A program made the translations under genes and the position numbers. Below the pieces are notes generated by a model, which ran no database searches, had not been told where the DNA came from, and saw only the letters and a program-made list of their open reading frames with translations. A stretch of 64,000 nt of DNA from assembly GCF_019393635.1 (NCBI RefSeq), contig NC_057864.1, positions 440,942,322-441,006,321 on the forward strand. The letters run 5' to 3'. This DNA is from Dromiciops gliroides. Its lineage: Eukaryota; Chordata; Mammalia; Microbiotheria; Microbiotheriidae. Positions 9,186-24,100 of the stretch are shown piece by piece (the first letter of the stretch is position 1; each line of letters opens with the position of its first letter).

Positions 9186-12100
9186 GTAAGTGTGCGGGCC
9201 CGGGGCGAGGGGGACAAGGACCAAGGAAGAGGGGACCTCCTGCATGGAGGGGGCACCCCACGAAGAGGAGGGGGAGGGGAGCATTCTCAGGGAAAGGAAA
9301 GGGAAGGGGTACTCCTATGGAGAGGAGGGGAGAGCGAGGGCACCCCACCTAGAGAGGAGGGAGAGAGAGAAGCATCCCCCTAGAGAGGTAGGGAAGGGGG
9401 AGGAGACCCCCCCCCCCAGTGGACTGGAGGGAAAGGACACACCTGGGGAACAGAGAGGGGTTGTGGTGGGAGGCCTAGGGGTCGGGAGGAAACGAACACA
9501 TGGTTGAACAAAAACATTTGGAAGAGGCTGATTTTGCACAATTTCTGTTGGAGGCAGGCTCCTGGCAGGCTTGGGGTCACTTGGGTCTTTCTCTGTGCAG
9601 TCCACTTCTTCCGATCTGAAAGTCCAAGAGAAAGGAGGAGTGGAGGTAAATTTGCGGTTAAAGTAGCCCAGAAAACATGCTTCAACCCTCCCCCCAAAAG
9701 CATACACAGAATTGGGGGTTAGGGTGTGACCTAGGAGTAAGGAGTGGGGGTGAAACAACTGGTTCCTTGTTCTTTTTGGATTTCCTAGCATCACACAGAA
9801 CAAATATAGGGAGAAGTGTTTGTTGTATTAGTTATTCCTATGAGTGTTGTGGTATGTTATTATTTTCAATACATTTCCCTCCTCTCTACCCCTCTCCTTT
9901 TAAAATATATTGTATAAAAGAAAGAAATAACTTAGATGAGACTACTCTTGACTTTTGGCTGTTCTTATGCACATAGTTCTTATATGTAATAGTGGCATCT
10001 GGAGAGCTCATTAACCTGAGTCAGAGAGGTGATGTTAGGAACAGCAATTAGATATTAAGTGCTGCAATTATGGGCCACTTAAAGTGACTAGTAGTATTCA
10101 GTTATTTCTTTGCCACTAGTTTTGATTGATTGAATTCTAATAGTTCACTCTTAGTCAAAGTGGAAGGATAAGCAGTGATAAAAGTTTAAATTCTGGGGTT
10201 CTAAGAAATAAAAAATGAGGAACATCTCTTCTAAAATATCTAGATAAAGGGCTTCACATAGTTCAGGTGTTCCTTGCTAATAGAAAGAAGGAAACATGCA
10301 CTTATTAAATGCTTAATATGTGCCTGGCTCTGTGCTGCTAAATGATGAGTGCTTATGGTTAGTGTCTCCCTTTCTCTTTCCTCCTGCAAATGAAGGAAAA
10401 TTTTTAAATAACCAAATAAAGCATTTCTAGTAGTGCAGAATATTAGGATATTTTGTGTTCTTTGGGAATGGTAGTGACACGGTGGATTTTAGTTTCTATA
10501 GTCTTATGCATATGTAGTTTAAGGAAAATTGCTATTAGCATGCAGCAAAATGCAAACAGCATGTATTTTTATGCACTGACTAGAGCTTTCTAAGGATTTC
10601 TGACTGCTCTCTGATTTTGATGGTGATCTGTGGTCCAGCTTCCGAAGCAACAAGGTTGCATCTATCCCTAATTGCAGTAATTGCATTTCCCTTTAAAAAG
10701 TGCTTGGAAATGGGCAGCTAGGTGGCGCAGAGGATAAAGCACCGGCCCTGAATTCAAGAGGACCTGAGTTCAAATATAGCCTCTGACACTTGACACTTAC
10801 TAGCTTTGTGACCCAGGGCAGGTCACTTAACCCTCATTGCCCTGCAAAAAAAAAAAAGTGTTGGGAAAGAAGTTATTAAAATTCTTTTTCATTTGAGCTG
10901 TTTGGTTTTTGTTTACTTATTGGCCTGTCAGGTGACTTAGCCTTTTAAAAATGTAATGAAATTGATATTTTAGTTATGCAAGCCTCTTTGGAAGTAACCT
11001 TGCCTTTAAAAAGGTGATTGGAATAAAGTCTAATTGTAGAATCACAGTCTTAGGATATAAAAGGGTAGATTGGTATTGGCCTTAACTGAGACTTTTAACA
11101 AGCTTTTTAATACTTGTCAGATATATAACTATTACCAGATGCAAATTGATGTTTTAAAAATTAGAATTTGTATGTTAGATGTGCCATATGTGAATTACAG
11201 CAATAATTAGAATTCCAATAGTCGTTCCTCTAGCCAATGAGAGGGTCTTACAGATCTAAATTCTGTGATCTTGATCAAAATCCCTAAGAAAAGAATAGTC
11301 ACTCTTTTTAAAGCATAGTATTTGGATAATGCTCTTGTTTAAAATTTTTTTGGCCTAGAATGGAAGGTTTCGTTTTGCTTTGTGACTGAATACTATTTGT
11401 AGAATTTTTTTTAAATTATATAAATTTTAGTTGTTTTTTGTTTCCCCACATCCCTGTTAGGATAACTGGAAGTTGTTTGCATTTCTGTTGACATAATAAT
11501 AATAATAATAATAGGCTTAAAGGATAATACAGTGGAAAGAGCACCGGTTTTGGAGTCAAAGGTCCTGTGTTCAAATTCCACTTTTGATGCATATTCCCTG
11601 TGTGACCTTGATCTTTAAAATCACCTGTGTAATCTCCCGGGACCTCAATTTCTTCATCTATAAAATGAAAGGGTTCAACTAGATAGCTCCTGAGGTCCTT
11701 TCCAACACTAATCCTGTGAGTTTTCTCCTACAGTAGGTTGGTTCACTCATTGTAAAAACTCCATTGATACAGATTGGCAGCTCCTCTATCTTGTCTTCTT
11801 AGAGAGGTGCCTGCTTACTGAGGGGTTAAATGCTTTGCATATAGTATGCACACACTCTTCCTATTTATGTAGTAGCTGAGGATTGGTGAAGCACTTTACT
11901 CACCCCATCTCTTGTGTGGTAGATAGGTAGCACTGTTCTCATTTTATAGGTGACTATGGCTAGGAAAGATTGTGACTTGCCCATGATCACACAGCTAATA
12001 GATGTGTAGTTGAACTCAGGCATTCTGTGTATGATGTATTAAGCACAGTAACAGTGATTTGAATTTGCCTGCTGCTTTGTTTTTACACAGTAGACTTGAG

Positions 12101-15100
12101 ATCTCATCACTGTTGATCTCTACCTTTGCAAATTTGTCTTAGTGTTATTTCAGTGCACCTAGAGGTTAAGGTACCTCCTTAGGGAGCACATAGGCAGTAC
12201 CAGCAAAGGTGGGATTTGAACCTAGGTCTTCCAGGCTCCAAATCTGGCTCTCTATACATTACTTTATTAAATTATGCTGTTCATCATTCTAGATTGTTGA
12301 AGTCTTTGGGGGTTCTGATTCTGTTATAATGCAATCTGCTTACCTGATAAGTATGACATCTATGAAGTAGTTTGGTGTAGTAGACAAGAGAGCCTGCCCC
12401 ATAGCCTGGAAGATTTGGGTTCAAGTACAACCTGTCACACACTAGTTATGACCCTGGGCAGCTCTCTAAAAGTAATTTGTAGAAAAGTTGCCATGGGCAG
12501 AGGGTGTTTCCTCACTGGGAAATTGTCTATATCATTTAAATCATAGGGCCAGTCCTTATCACCGTCCTCTGTGGCGGCTATATCTTCATCTCAGTCATTG
12601 ATAATATTTTCTTGATTCTGGGGTTTGTTGCTAGAGGTGCAGATCTGAATTCAAATCACTGTTAATATGTATGATTTAATCTTGAGCTCTCCAAGAACCC
12701 TGAGCCATCTTCCACTAACTTCTGTCATATGTGCCTCAGATTCCCATCTTTAAAAGGCAGATAATTCAGCAATTCATTCTATTCTACCTTTTGCGAGGAT
12801 ACTGTGAGGATAGCGGTATTCTTATTTGCAAAGTGTTCTGGAGTTTTAAAAGGCTAATAACAAAGGGGAATGAGCTACCTGCCCTCCTCAGGTTAACTAT
12901 ATTCTTTATTTTTTCCGAAAATGAATTTCACTCCTCTGGTGCAGAGCTATAGGAAGCAAAATTAATGAAGAATAACGTTTCTTAAGAATGTAACTTGCTG
13001 TAACATTGGACATATTCAGTCTTCTATAGTACAAAAATTCAGTTGACCTGAAGTTCCACTTGGAAAAAAATTACTTCAAATTTAACATATTGATTAGCCT
13101 TCCTACTAGGCACCAGGAATATAAAGACAGAAATACACAGATAATTGATAAAAAGAAAAATAAAACAGTGTGAAGGAGGGAGGGGTTCAAGCAAAATGTT
13201 ACAAAAAATGTAAGAAGTCAGTGAAGTAAATCTATTGACTGGGGAATCTGTGAGAGGACTTTTAATTAATTTTTAATTACTGTCCACAGGTCATTTGAAA
13301 GAAGTGGTCCATGATATAAGGAAAGCTGGCTGCATGATTAAGTCATAGTAATTCTTCAATCCTCTCCCCCTCCAGCCCAGGCTTCCTCAAGTCTGGCCCA
13401 TTAATTGTCCCTGTGGCATGTGTCTTTCATAGCATCATAGAGCTAGAGTTGGAAGGGGCAAAACCTCAGAAGGCATCTAGTTTAACACCTTCATTTTCCA
13501 GATGATGAAAGTGAAGCACTGGGAGGTAGGAGAACTTGCCTTGAGTCATAGGGGCAGAGTGGAGATTTAAAGCCCCGGGTCTTGGTTGCTTCCTGGTGGT
13601 ACGTTGCCTCTGGTCTTTCATGGGTTCTGATTGGCCAGGGCCTCCAAACCAGATTGCTCCCTTTTCAAATACATCTAATTATTCACAGCTTCCTTACCCC
13701 TTCCATGTCTTCTGTTTCAGCTTGGGGGGGGGGGGGAGGTATTTTCCTCCCTGGGGACAGATTCTGAGGGTTGGTAAGTTCCAGTGTCCTTTAGTTTTAG
13801 GAGGTATATGTTAAACTTAAGAGTCCATCTCTCATTCCCTACTCTGTGTACCACAACCCAATTCTTCTCCCCATTCCTTACTTTCTGCTCTATCTTCCTG
13901 AGGAGGTGTGGGGGGGATTAGGACAGAATAAGGGGATTACTTAGTAAGCAGAAATATATGAGGAAAGGTCTGTCTAGAGCAAGGGTTCTTAATCTTTTTG
14001 GTCATGGGCCTTTTTGGCAGTCTGGTGAAGCCTATGGACCCCTTTCCAAATAACATTTTAAAATAAGTAAAATAAAATAGGACTGCAAAATAAACCTCAA
14101 GTTAGTGAAAAGAAAGCTTTTCCCCTCCATTTAAGTACATAGACTCTGAAATCTGTCTCAGGGATCTGTGGGCTTGTGTGTGATGGGTAGGTAGTCTATG
14201 GTCCGAAGTTAAGAACATCTTGGTCTAGGGAGTTTTCACACCAGCACATAATAAGATGATAGAATTAGAACCAGAAGGGACCTTAAACATTATCTCATTC
14301 ATCTAGAGATGGGAAAACTAAGGCCCAGAGATAGTGACCTCCCTAACTAAGGTCAGACCAGGTAGTAACAGAATCTGTATTCAATCTCAGGTCCTCTGAC
14401 TCAGCCCAGTTCTCTTCCTGTTGATCAGGTTCCCGTCCCTTCTTCCAGAATGGGAAAGACATTCTGCTAGGCACTGGAGATGATCAGGGAAAGTTTCCCA
14501 GGGGAAACAGTATCTGAACTGAGCCTTGAAAGAAGACCAGGAGTCTGAGAGGCAGAGATAAGGGAGTGGTGTACAGGCTTGGGGAAGACTGTGCGTGACG
14601 TGTGAATGCCAAGATGGGGAAGATGGAGTGTCACTTTCAAGGGATGGTAATCTAGATTGGCTAGAATGTGCAGTTTGTGAAAGGTAGTAGTATGAAATAA
14701 AGCTAGGGAAGCCAGAATTTTGGAGTCTAGGATGAGATGCCCAGGTGAGAAGATCTCATTATGTCTTTTTTTTTTTTTTTTTTTTTTGGTGAGGCAATTG
14801 GGGTTAAGTGACTTGCCCAGGGTCATACAGCTAGTAAGTGTTAAGTGTCTGAGGCTGGATTTGAACTCAGGTACTCTTGACTCCAGGGCCAGTGCTCTAT
14901 CCACTGCACCACCTAGCTGCCCTCATTATGTCTTACAGGTAGTTGGGAGCCATTGAAGACCTTTGAGCCAGGGAAGTAACATAGTAAGATTGTGCCTTAG
15001 GAAAATTATTTTGGTAGCCGGCTGGCTGGATTGAAGAAGAGAGAGACTAGGAGCAAAGAGAACAATTAGAATAGTACAGGTGAGGTAATGAAGATTTGAA

Positions 15101-18100
15101 CCAGGAAGGAAAGGGATGGGCATGTATTGTGTCAAATTGGGACAGAATCTTAGAGATCATTTCATTGACTCCCTAGCCCTCACCCCAACCCCATCCCATC
15201 CCATCCCAATTCCTTTATTCTTTTTCTATTTTTGGGAGGGGGAGCAGTGAGGGTTAAGTAACTTGCCCAGGGTCACATAGCTAGTAATTGTCAAGTATCT
15301 GAGGCTGGATTTGAACTCAGGTCCTTCTGACTCCAGGGCTGGTGCTCTATCCACTGCACCACCTAGATGCCCCCCCCCCCCATTCCTTTATGTTACAGAT
15401 GAGGAAATTTCAGTACTAGGGAGAATGAGTGACATGCCCAAGGTCTCATAGTAAATTTATGCTTAATTGTTTTTTTGTTGTTGCTGTTGTTGGGTTGTTT
15501 TTTTTCCGGGGCAATTGGGGTTAAGTGACTTGCTCAGGGTCACACAGCTAGTGTTAAGTGTCTGAGGCTGGATTTGAACTCAGGTCATCCTGAATCCAGG
15601 GCCAGTGCTCTATCCACTGCACCACCTAGCTGCCCCTGCTTAATTGTTTTAATAAATAGTTATGCTTTTAAGAATTTAGATAGAAAACAAGTACTAATCT
15701 CCATTTTAGCTACCTATGCTTAATAAAATTTAAAGCCGCTAGTGTTTGCCCAAGTGACCAGGGCCCCCATTGCCTTTGGCACTAGAGCAAACATTTTTAA
15801 AAAGATGTACAGTATGTCTTTAAAATGCTAAAATGACAAATCCCAAATTACAAACATCATATGATGACTTTATTAATTTTTCTTCTACCTCAGACCCCAG
15901 AGACCTTGTGTCTTCCATATGGCACAAGGCCTCATTCCTTTTGATCTATTTATAGATCACAATGCCCTTGTGATGAAATTGACATTCTGAATGGTAAAAT
16001 GTACCAAATTGATTAAAGCTTATTCCTTAAAATCTATTAGGGATCCCACCTCCAACAGGCAACAGAAGTAGTGCTACAAATCCCTTGGTTAGGTTGTAGA
16101 GATTGTTTACATTTGGTGTTTTTTTGTATGCTTTCCCAGTTGATTCTTGACTTTATGCTATACTCCTTACTACTGGCTTATTTTAAACAGAGGAAACAAA
16201 TGAACTGGGCCAAAATCTTGTGGGTGGCCACTCAAATCCCCAGAGATTAGCTTTGGTGCTTTTTTAAATAAGGCAGCTTAGGTGATAGCACAGTAAATTG
16301 AACACGGGGCTTGGAGTTTGGAAGATGTGAGATCAAATCTAACTTCAGACACTACTTCTTAGCTTTGTGACCCTGGACACTCTTATTTGTCTCCATTTTC
16401 TTAACTGTGAAATGGGTATAATAATAGCACCTGTTTCCCAGGGTTGTTTTGAGGATCAACTGAAAAATTATTTGTGAAGCACTTAGCACAGTGTGAGACA
16501 CATAGTAGTCACTTAATAAATGCTTAAATAAAGGAAACTCCCTCCTCTTACCCCAGCCTAATATGCTAGCTAATCTGAAATATCATTGTGTTTGGTATGC
16601 TACTAATGAGGATATTGACCCTTAGCCCTTGTTCTTTGTGAGCTGAACTTGGCTGCATGTAGGAATGAGGTGAGGAATCAGGAAGGAAAAATAAAGCTAA
16701 TAAAGAAACAAGAGAAACCCAGGGAATGCAACTGTCACCTTGCTATCCATTATCCACTAATGCCTTGTAGCACTAATCCTGAATTCTGACGTGCCCTAGA
16801 CATACCCAAGAATCTTTTCCTACCAGTTTGAACTTTACTACATTTATTAAGCTCCTACTTTGGTCTAGTTGCTCCAGGAAATAAAAAGTCTAGATAAGAT
16901 GAAGTATCTGCACTCAAGGCTCTGACAGACTTGTAAAGGAATTCCTTCTTCTCTTCCTCCCTCTCTCCCCCCTTTCTCCCTTCCCTCCCCTACTTCCCTC
17001 CCTCTCTTTCTGTCTCTGCCTCTCTCTGTCTCCCTTCTCTGTCTCTTCGGTTTCTCTCGTTTTCTTCCTTTCTATTTGTCTGTCTTCTCTGTCTCTATTT
17101 CTATCTCTGTCTCTCTCCTCTCTGTCACTCTTCTTGCTCTCTCTTTGTCTCTGCTGCCTTCTGTGTCTCTGTCTTTCTCTGTGTCCCTCTCCTTTTCTCT
17201 CTTTGTCTTTCTCAGGAACATTTGTAGAGTGCTTTAAAATTTGCCAAACACTTTACAATTAGTATCTCATTTGATCCTCACAACAACTCTAGGAGCTAGG
17301 TGCTGTTAATTATCTCCATTTTATAGATGAGGAACTGAAGTGGTGAAAGGCAGAGTGTCACAGCCAGTAACTATCTGAGGCAGGATTTGAACTCAGACCT
17401 TAACTCCAAGTCCAGCACTCTATTCACTGTGCTACTCAGCAGTAATTCCATAGTGCATCGAGAAGGGCATGCTGAGTATTATTCGAGGTCACTGGCATAA
17501 AAAAGATCATTAATAACTATGGGGATGGATGGGTAAAGGCTTCCTAAAAGGCAAGCAGTAGATAGTGTCCCAGGCATATGAGAGGAAAAGGAAAGTTTGA
17601 AGGACAAATTTTTCTGATGGGAAGGGGTATATATAGACTATGTGGAGAAGTAGATCAAGTCTTACCTTCCAGAAGATGGGCCTTGAATACCAACCTAAGA
17701 AGTTTACTGCCTTCAGACTAAGAATTTCCATGCCCTCTGAAGTTAGAATAGGTCCCCTCACAATGAAGAAGCCTTTGTGGACTTTTGCCTGGGAAAGGCA
17801 TACTTGCAATTTGGAATTGTTGGCACATTAGCTCAGAGCCTCAGTTTCCTCATCTTTTCAACCGGGAAAATATGTGGAACCCTGCCCCCCATCTCAACAG
17901 GGATGTGAGAAAACTTCTTTGTAAACTCTAGAAGTATAAACTATTATTATACAGCTTTAGTCCCACCCTTTGGCCATACCAGTTAAAGCACTGTTGGCAT
18001 TCTAATGAATACTTAGTCCATAATGAGCTTATTGGCACTATTGTGTGATTGTGCACCCTGTTCTCTTGGCTCCTCACCCCCACTCCAGTTCTTTAACCTC

Positions 18101-21100
18101 TTTACTTTTTTTTTTTTTTAAGTGAGGCAATTGGAGTTAAGTGACTTGCCCAGGGCCACACAGCTAGTAAGTGTTAAGTGTCTGAGGTCAGATTTGAACT
18201 CAGGTACTCCTGACTCCAGGGCTGGTGCTCTATCCACTGCGCCACCTAGCTGCCTCTAACCTCTTTACTTTGTTGTTTTTGCTCAGTGGTCCTCCTCTCA
18301 GAGAAGATAACAGAAAGCTGAAGTGAGCTAATGTATGAGCCCTTTTCCTTGTCTTTGTCAGATTATTTTGAAGCAGGGATTCTATAAGGAACCTCCTTTT
18401 AATATGCCCATTTTACATTTGGTAAGATAACTTGCTTCTCTGGTTAAATTAAAATGTTGCTGAGTTTCTTGGAGAAAAGTAGTCAATTCCGAGCATAATT
18501 GTTCTTGTTGGAGGAATATGATATTAGATTTTGCCAGGTAATACTATGTAGTCATAAGGAATGACAGATTATACTAATAATAGATTTATCGGATGCTTGT
18601 CTATGCTTAAATCTCTCCCAGTCATAATGGGAATAGCAAGATGTCTAGTTTTAAAACTTAGCCACTTCCAAAGACCTTTATGGTAAGTACCTAAGTAATT
18701 ATCACCAGGTACAAAGCTAGGTGCCTAATAAATATTTTGCAATGATAATTTAAAAATATTAAAGACCTTCTCTTTTAGATTTATGAGTATCAACCATTTG
18801 TTCCACAGTTGCAAAACTATCACTTCATTTTTATTTGAAAGATGAAGAGGAATGTTGATCACTTAGGAGCAAATTGGTATTGTAAAGGTGACAGCATGAA
18901 AAGGATAATAGATTTCAAACTGGAAGAGACCTTAGAAGTCATCTTGTACAGTTCTCTTATTCTATGGTTGAGGAAACTGAGCCCCAGAGGTGTTGAATAA
19001 CTTAGTTCAGGTTACAGAGTTGGTGAGTGAGAGGCCCAGGTTTCAAACCCAGATCTTATGATATCCAAGATGGTGTTTTTTTCTATATCATGCTGCTGAA
19101 GGACAGATAAAATATCCTGAAATTGAAGTAGTATCTAACTTAGTTTAAGGAATAGCAAGATTGATGAAATTGAGGCATCTGCCCTTTTATTAGAGCCACT
19201 CACTTCTGAACTCTCTAAGTTATTTCTTTCTTCATCCAGTGTCACACTTGCTCTTAGTTTGTAGTAGTGTTATTTGCAGCATAATGATTCAAAAAGAAAT
19301 TTTTGCAGGCACAGAGACCTAACTCCTAAGAAGAAAGACAAAGCATACTTTCTCCATGTCGTTGCTAAATAAGATAGTTATTTTCATTCTTCTACTTCAG
19401 ACTTCGTAGAATTTTGTGGAAAATACATTTTTCACTTGGCAGCAAAGAGCTGGAGTTCAGGAGATATAGTTGGACTGAATATATGTTTGGGAGTGATATA
19501 TGTCCCATGGAAGCTGATGACTTTTTTTCTTTTTGGTGAGGCAATTGGGGTTAAGTGACTTACCCAGGGTCACACAGCTAGTAATTATTAAGTGTCTGTG
19601 GTCGGATTTGAACTCAGGTCTTTCTGAATCCAGGGCCAGTGCTCTATCCACTGTGCCACCTAGCTGCCCCAACTGATGACATTTTTGATAGTGGGTGTGT
19701 GTAGAAAGAGAAAAAGACAGGGCCCAGGACCATGCCTCAGAGAAACACCCACTATTTGGTAATGGAAGAGACAAAGATGATGGTTTAGTAAAGGTTATTT
19801 GAGAAGGAACAGACGGGTAAGAGAAGCAAAAGAGAGAGGGGCCAGTGCAGCAACTGGAAAGGCTGTTTTCCGAGTAAAGAAAAGTGTGACTGCTGAGAGT
19901 TGGGTGGCCGATAGAGGGGGCTTTGGTAGTTGAGGTTGTTTTGGTTTTTAATGAACATATTTTCCCTAAAAGAGTCTGTTTGAGAGAGTTGTAGAAGTTC
20001 AATTAAATCACTAGCAAATCAGTGAATATTTGCTCACCTTATTTCTTTAAATAATTTTACTCTTAACTAATAAAGATTTAAAAATGAAACACTAAAAGAT
20101 GTCATCGACTCCTCAGTTCTTTCCATCAAATGAAAACACGTTTTTTTAGTGGTAGATTGGCCACATTGTCACAGAATGTATTGCGGAAAATCGTAGAAAT
20201 AGGTAATAAATGTTTAGAAGAGAATAATCCCTTCTTACAGTAGCATCATTTAGCTTGCAGCGTAAACTACCTGTAACATGGTAACAAGCAAAAAAATCCA
20301 ACCAACAAAATAAAACTATTTTAGGATTGCTACTATAAGGATCGCTTAAAATCGCTAATAAGAGAAGAAATGCAAATCAAAACAATTCCTATATTTTACT
20401 CCTTACCCAGCAAAGGTGACAAGATGAGAAGGATCAGTGTTGTAAAGGTTGTGATAAAATGAGTGCACCAATATCCACTCTTGCTGGAGCTGTAAGTTCA
20501 TTCAGTCAGCCTGAGAGGCAATGTGGAATTATGTCCAGGAAGAGGGAACTGTGTGCACATACTTTTTGATCCAGAGATCCCATTGCTAGCTAGGTAGCGC
20601 ATGCACTGAGGAAGTCAAAGATAGGAACACACCTATTTTGGTTCCATCTACATAGCAGCACTTTTTTTCTGGATAGCAAACAACTTAAAACAGAATAGAT
20701 GTTGTTTGATTGTAGGTATGTGACTATAAGGGAACATTACTGCACTGTAAGAAATAATGAATACAAAGAATTTGGAGAAGCAGGAAAGGCTTGTGACCAT
20801 CAGCAGACCCAAACCAACAAGATAGACAGTGATGACAACAGTGAATAGAAGAGCAGCCACTACTGAAAGGAAACCCAGTACTTTGTTATCATCTTGAATG
20901 CACATTGTATTGGAGTGGAGATGAGGAAATGCACCTTCCTCCATTGCCGAGAGAGTGGCTAAGGGTGTGGAATATTGCATTTCCTGTTAGACTCTATTGA
21001 TGTTTTGGTTGGTTTGCTGAACTGCTTTCTATCTTAATTATTTGCGAAGGGTGGCTTGCTGTTTAGGGAAGTGGAGGAAGAATTTGTGCAGAAATTAAGA

Positions 21101-24100
21101 TAAAACAAAAGGTAATAATGGAAATACTAAAAAGAAATAAAACATAAACATGCTTTATTGATGCCTTTTATCTTATTACATCCTGGTCATTCCTGGAAAG
21201 GGGGAAAAACCTTCCCTCCACTCCCAGATTGAACCCTCCCAAACTAAGCAAAAATATCCATGCAGTGGCCATAGTTATCACTGTATGCTGTGCTCTCCTT
21301 GTAGTCACATAGCTTTTCTTGCTATGAAAAGGAGAGGGCATATTTCATATTCTTTCTTGGAACGACCTTCATTTGTTTTCCCATTACTCAACTTTCAGCT
21401 TCCCTACTTGTAGTGATCTTTTCATTTCTCATAATCATTGTGAATCTTGTTCTTTTGGTTCTTCTTATTTTGCTCTGCATCAGTTCAAATAAGTTAATTT
21501 TTGTTTCCCTGAATTCTTCATATTTGCCATTTCTCAGTGCACAGAAATTCCATTAAGTTCATATGCCACGGTTTTCTTTTACCTCTTCCTCAGTCATTAG
21601 ACAGTCACTTTAGTTCTATTTTTTTTTCAACCATAAAGAATACTTATTGCTGTGGATATTTTGGTAAATATTGGGTCCTTATTTCTTCTTTAGCACAATA
21701 ATGGGTTTGCTAGGTCAGAGGATATGGAGAATTTAGTTCCTTTAGTTTTTGCATAATTTCAAATTGACATCCAGAGTGGTTGGATCATTTCACAGCTCCA
21801 CCAGCAATGATATCCCTAAATTCCCATAGTGTTTCCATTGATTTTTCCCCTTTTTTTGTCATCTCCATCAATTATCATGGTGTATGGTGAAACCTCAAAG
21901 ACTTATTTTAATTTGCATGTCTCTTTGTGATGGTGATTTGTGTCATTTTAAAAATATGATCATGTATAGATTACAGTTCTTTTGAAAGTGTCATATCCTT
22001 TGACCACTCATCTAAATAAATCTGTTATGTAGTTGTGTCAGTTCCCTATGTATCTTCGTTGTCAGACTTTTATTGGTAATATTTGATGCAAATATTTTCC
22101 CCACTCTCTTATTTAAGCATATCCTGCACACAACGGTAACATCTTAATTATTTAGTTTCCCAAGCTGTGGATTTGAATTAACAAATTGTAGGGTTGCTAG
22201 AGTTAGTCACACAGAGAGTAGCAGGAAACAAACAGCTTTGATAGTCTGACATTGAGAGCCGACTGAAAAACAAAAAACCCAAATGGATGAAATTTTAAAA
22301 GTTACAGCAGTCTGGGGCTACACATACCCTAATGTTCCCTGCCAACATTATTATAATATAGTACAGTTTGATGATTTGCATAATGAATACCTCAGGGTCA
22401 AGAAAAAGTTGAATTATGGCCAGTTTACTCTAAGAAATCAGGGAAATTCTGAGTACATTTAAGATGATCATTTTTTCATGATCCTGTGATCTTATGATTT
22501 GGACCTGACAAAGACCTTAAATCATTTAAACATGAGGCCTAGTAAGGTTAAAACCTTTTTTTAAAGCTTTGATTCTTAGAAGTGGATTGGATGGTTTGGG
22601 GGAGAGATCTGTTCCAGTTAATTGAGGCTTTACTGTGAAAAGTGAGTCCTTGTCTTGTGTCAAGTAGATAACAGTTATTTTTTCAGCTCATTTAGGCAGA
22701 AAACCTCAATCTCTGATGATGCTGGATAAATTAAGCATTAGTGAATGTACACAAATCTTTGATAAAAGGAGGAGTTGTGATAAGATTTCTTTCTGAGTAC
22801 TATTAGCCCTGTTATTTTTTTTACAAAGGGGGTTACCTCTTTTCTTAAAGATTATCATCCCTAAAGTTTATAGGTCAGCCCACTAATGCTGCGTAGTACT
22901 AGAAGCAGAAAATGCCTAAGATGACTTAGAAATGTACTTCTCTGTGACCACATGGAAGAAACCCCCCTGCTCCTCTCCTACCCACAGACTTTGTAATTAC
23001 CTTGTGGAACAGAGCCCTCCTTTTCTAACCTGTTGTGATTGCTCTGCAGATCCTATAAATTATTTACACTCTGATGGCACTAAATGACTACATTAATGGC
23101 ACCTCTGGCTCCACAGGATATCAAGAACTTTAATAATTTATCATTTATTACAGCTCTATCCCTGTAGATTAGCATGAGGGGAAGCTTTGTTCACAACATT
23201 GATAAGGCAGGCTCTTAAGACCTCTACTTTTCAATTATCTTACCCATAAATATTCAGATACCAGTTGTGTTAGAAGCTGAAAAGATGAGATATTAAGTTA
23301 TAATAGTGACTCTTGCAACATTGAGCTTTTTTAGATTTAGTTCAACAACACTAGGTCATTTCATTATGTATTTGAATGTATTATAGCATCCTATTAAGAG
23401 AAAGAACCCTGTAAACAAAAGAATTCTGTTTTCAGGTGAATTTAGAATTTCAATTTTTTAAAGAGTGGTAAACATGGGTTGAAATATCAGTGAAGACTGT
23501 ATCTACTTTTGAGTGCTAAACCACAGCAAACTACCCTGAGTTGTTTTTCCAGAAAATTTTCTTCCAACATATAAATTTAAGCCTATTCAGGCTTTAAAAG
23601 CATCTTTTAAAAATGTGTGTTTTGTTGGGGATTTTTTTGTTTTTCCTTTTTTGTTTTTGTTTTGTTTTTTTAACTTTAGCATCACTTGTGCCAGTGTGTA
23701 TAATTGTTATGGAAAAGAGAAATCCCAAGAACAGTGAACAAATTCTTTGGATTTTAAAATTTTCAATCAAAAGGTATAGACAAGGTAAAAAAATCTGAAG
23801 CTTTTAAGTTTTCAAAGTATCACTGGAACTAATCTATAGTTTTCTTTATGTCTATAGCTACATATATGATAAATTTTACTAGTTAGTGTATAGTAATCCA
23901 CATAATGCTAGTTTAGCTAGAAGGATTTAGATGTTAACAGATTACTGATTGCCTGTATCCTGCTACAAGAAGGATGGTTGTTCCAGAGCATGTTAATTAC
24001 AGACACATTATGTTCCCTGCTTTGTGGCATGTGTTGTTTTATAAAGAAATGGGGTGGGGGGGGTAGCTAGGTGGCGAAGTGGATAGAGCTCTGGCCGTGG

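Larger units (their letters stand above)
8560..9200 (+). promoter_or_regulatory. LRIG2: CpG-island promoter of LRIG2
   Basis: Sharp rise in GC and CpG density compared with the AT-rich flanks. Contains GC boxes (CCCGCCCC type at about 8,603-8,612, 8,621-8,629, 8,637-8,646 and 8,739-8,756), an inverted CCAAT box at 8,679-8,683 and no TATA box. The spacing from the CCAAT box suggests transcription starts at about 8,730-8,800; this is inference. The layout is typical of broadly expressed mammalian genes. Confidence 0.85.

Noticed and set aside
8081..9383. Long open frames on both strands over the CpG island (up to about 390 codons), including one opening at the ATG at 8,631 that overlaps LRIG2 exon 1 out of frame
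   Set aside because: GC-rich DNA has few stop codons; the products are Ala/Arg/Pro/Gly-rich with no domain, and the exon 1 splice donor at 9,186 cuts the + strand ones. The CCAAT box suggests transcription starts after 8,631.
14764..15640. Regularly spaced repeats that might suggest an array
   Set aside because: Three independent SINE insertions with separate target-site duplications; unrelated to CRISPR.
20648..20980. Minus-strand 110-codon hydrophobic frame that resembles a membrane protein
   Set aside because: Antisense of an L1 3' region; start and sequence have no support.
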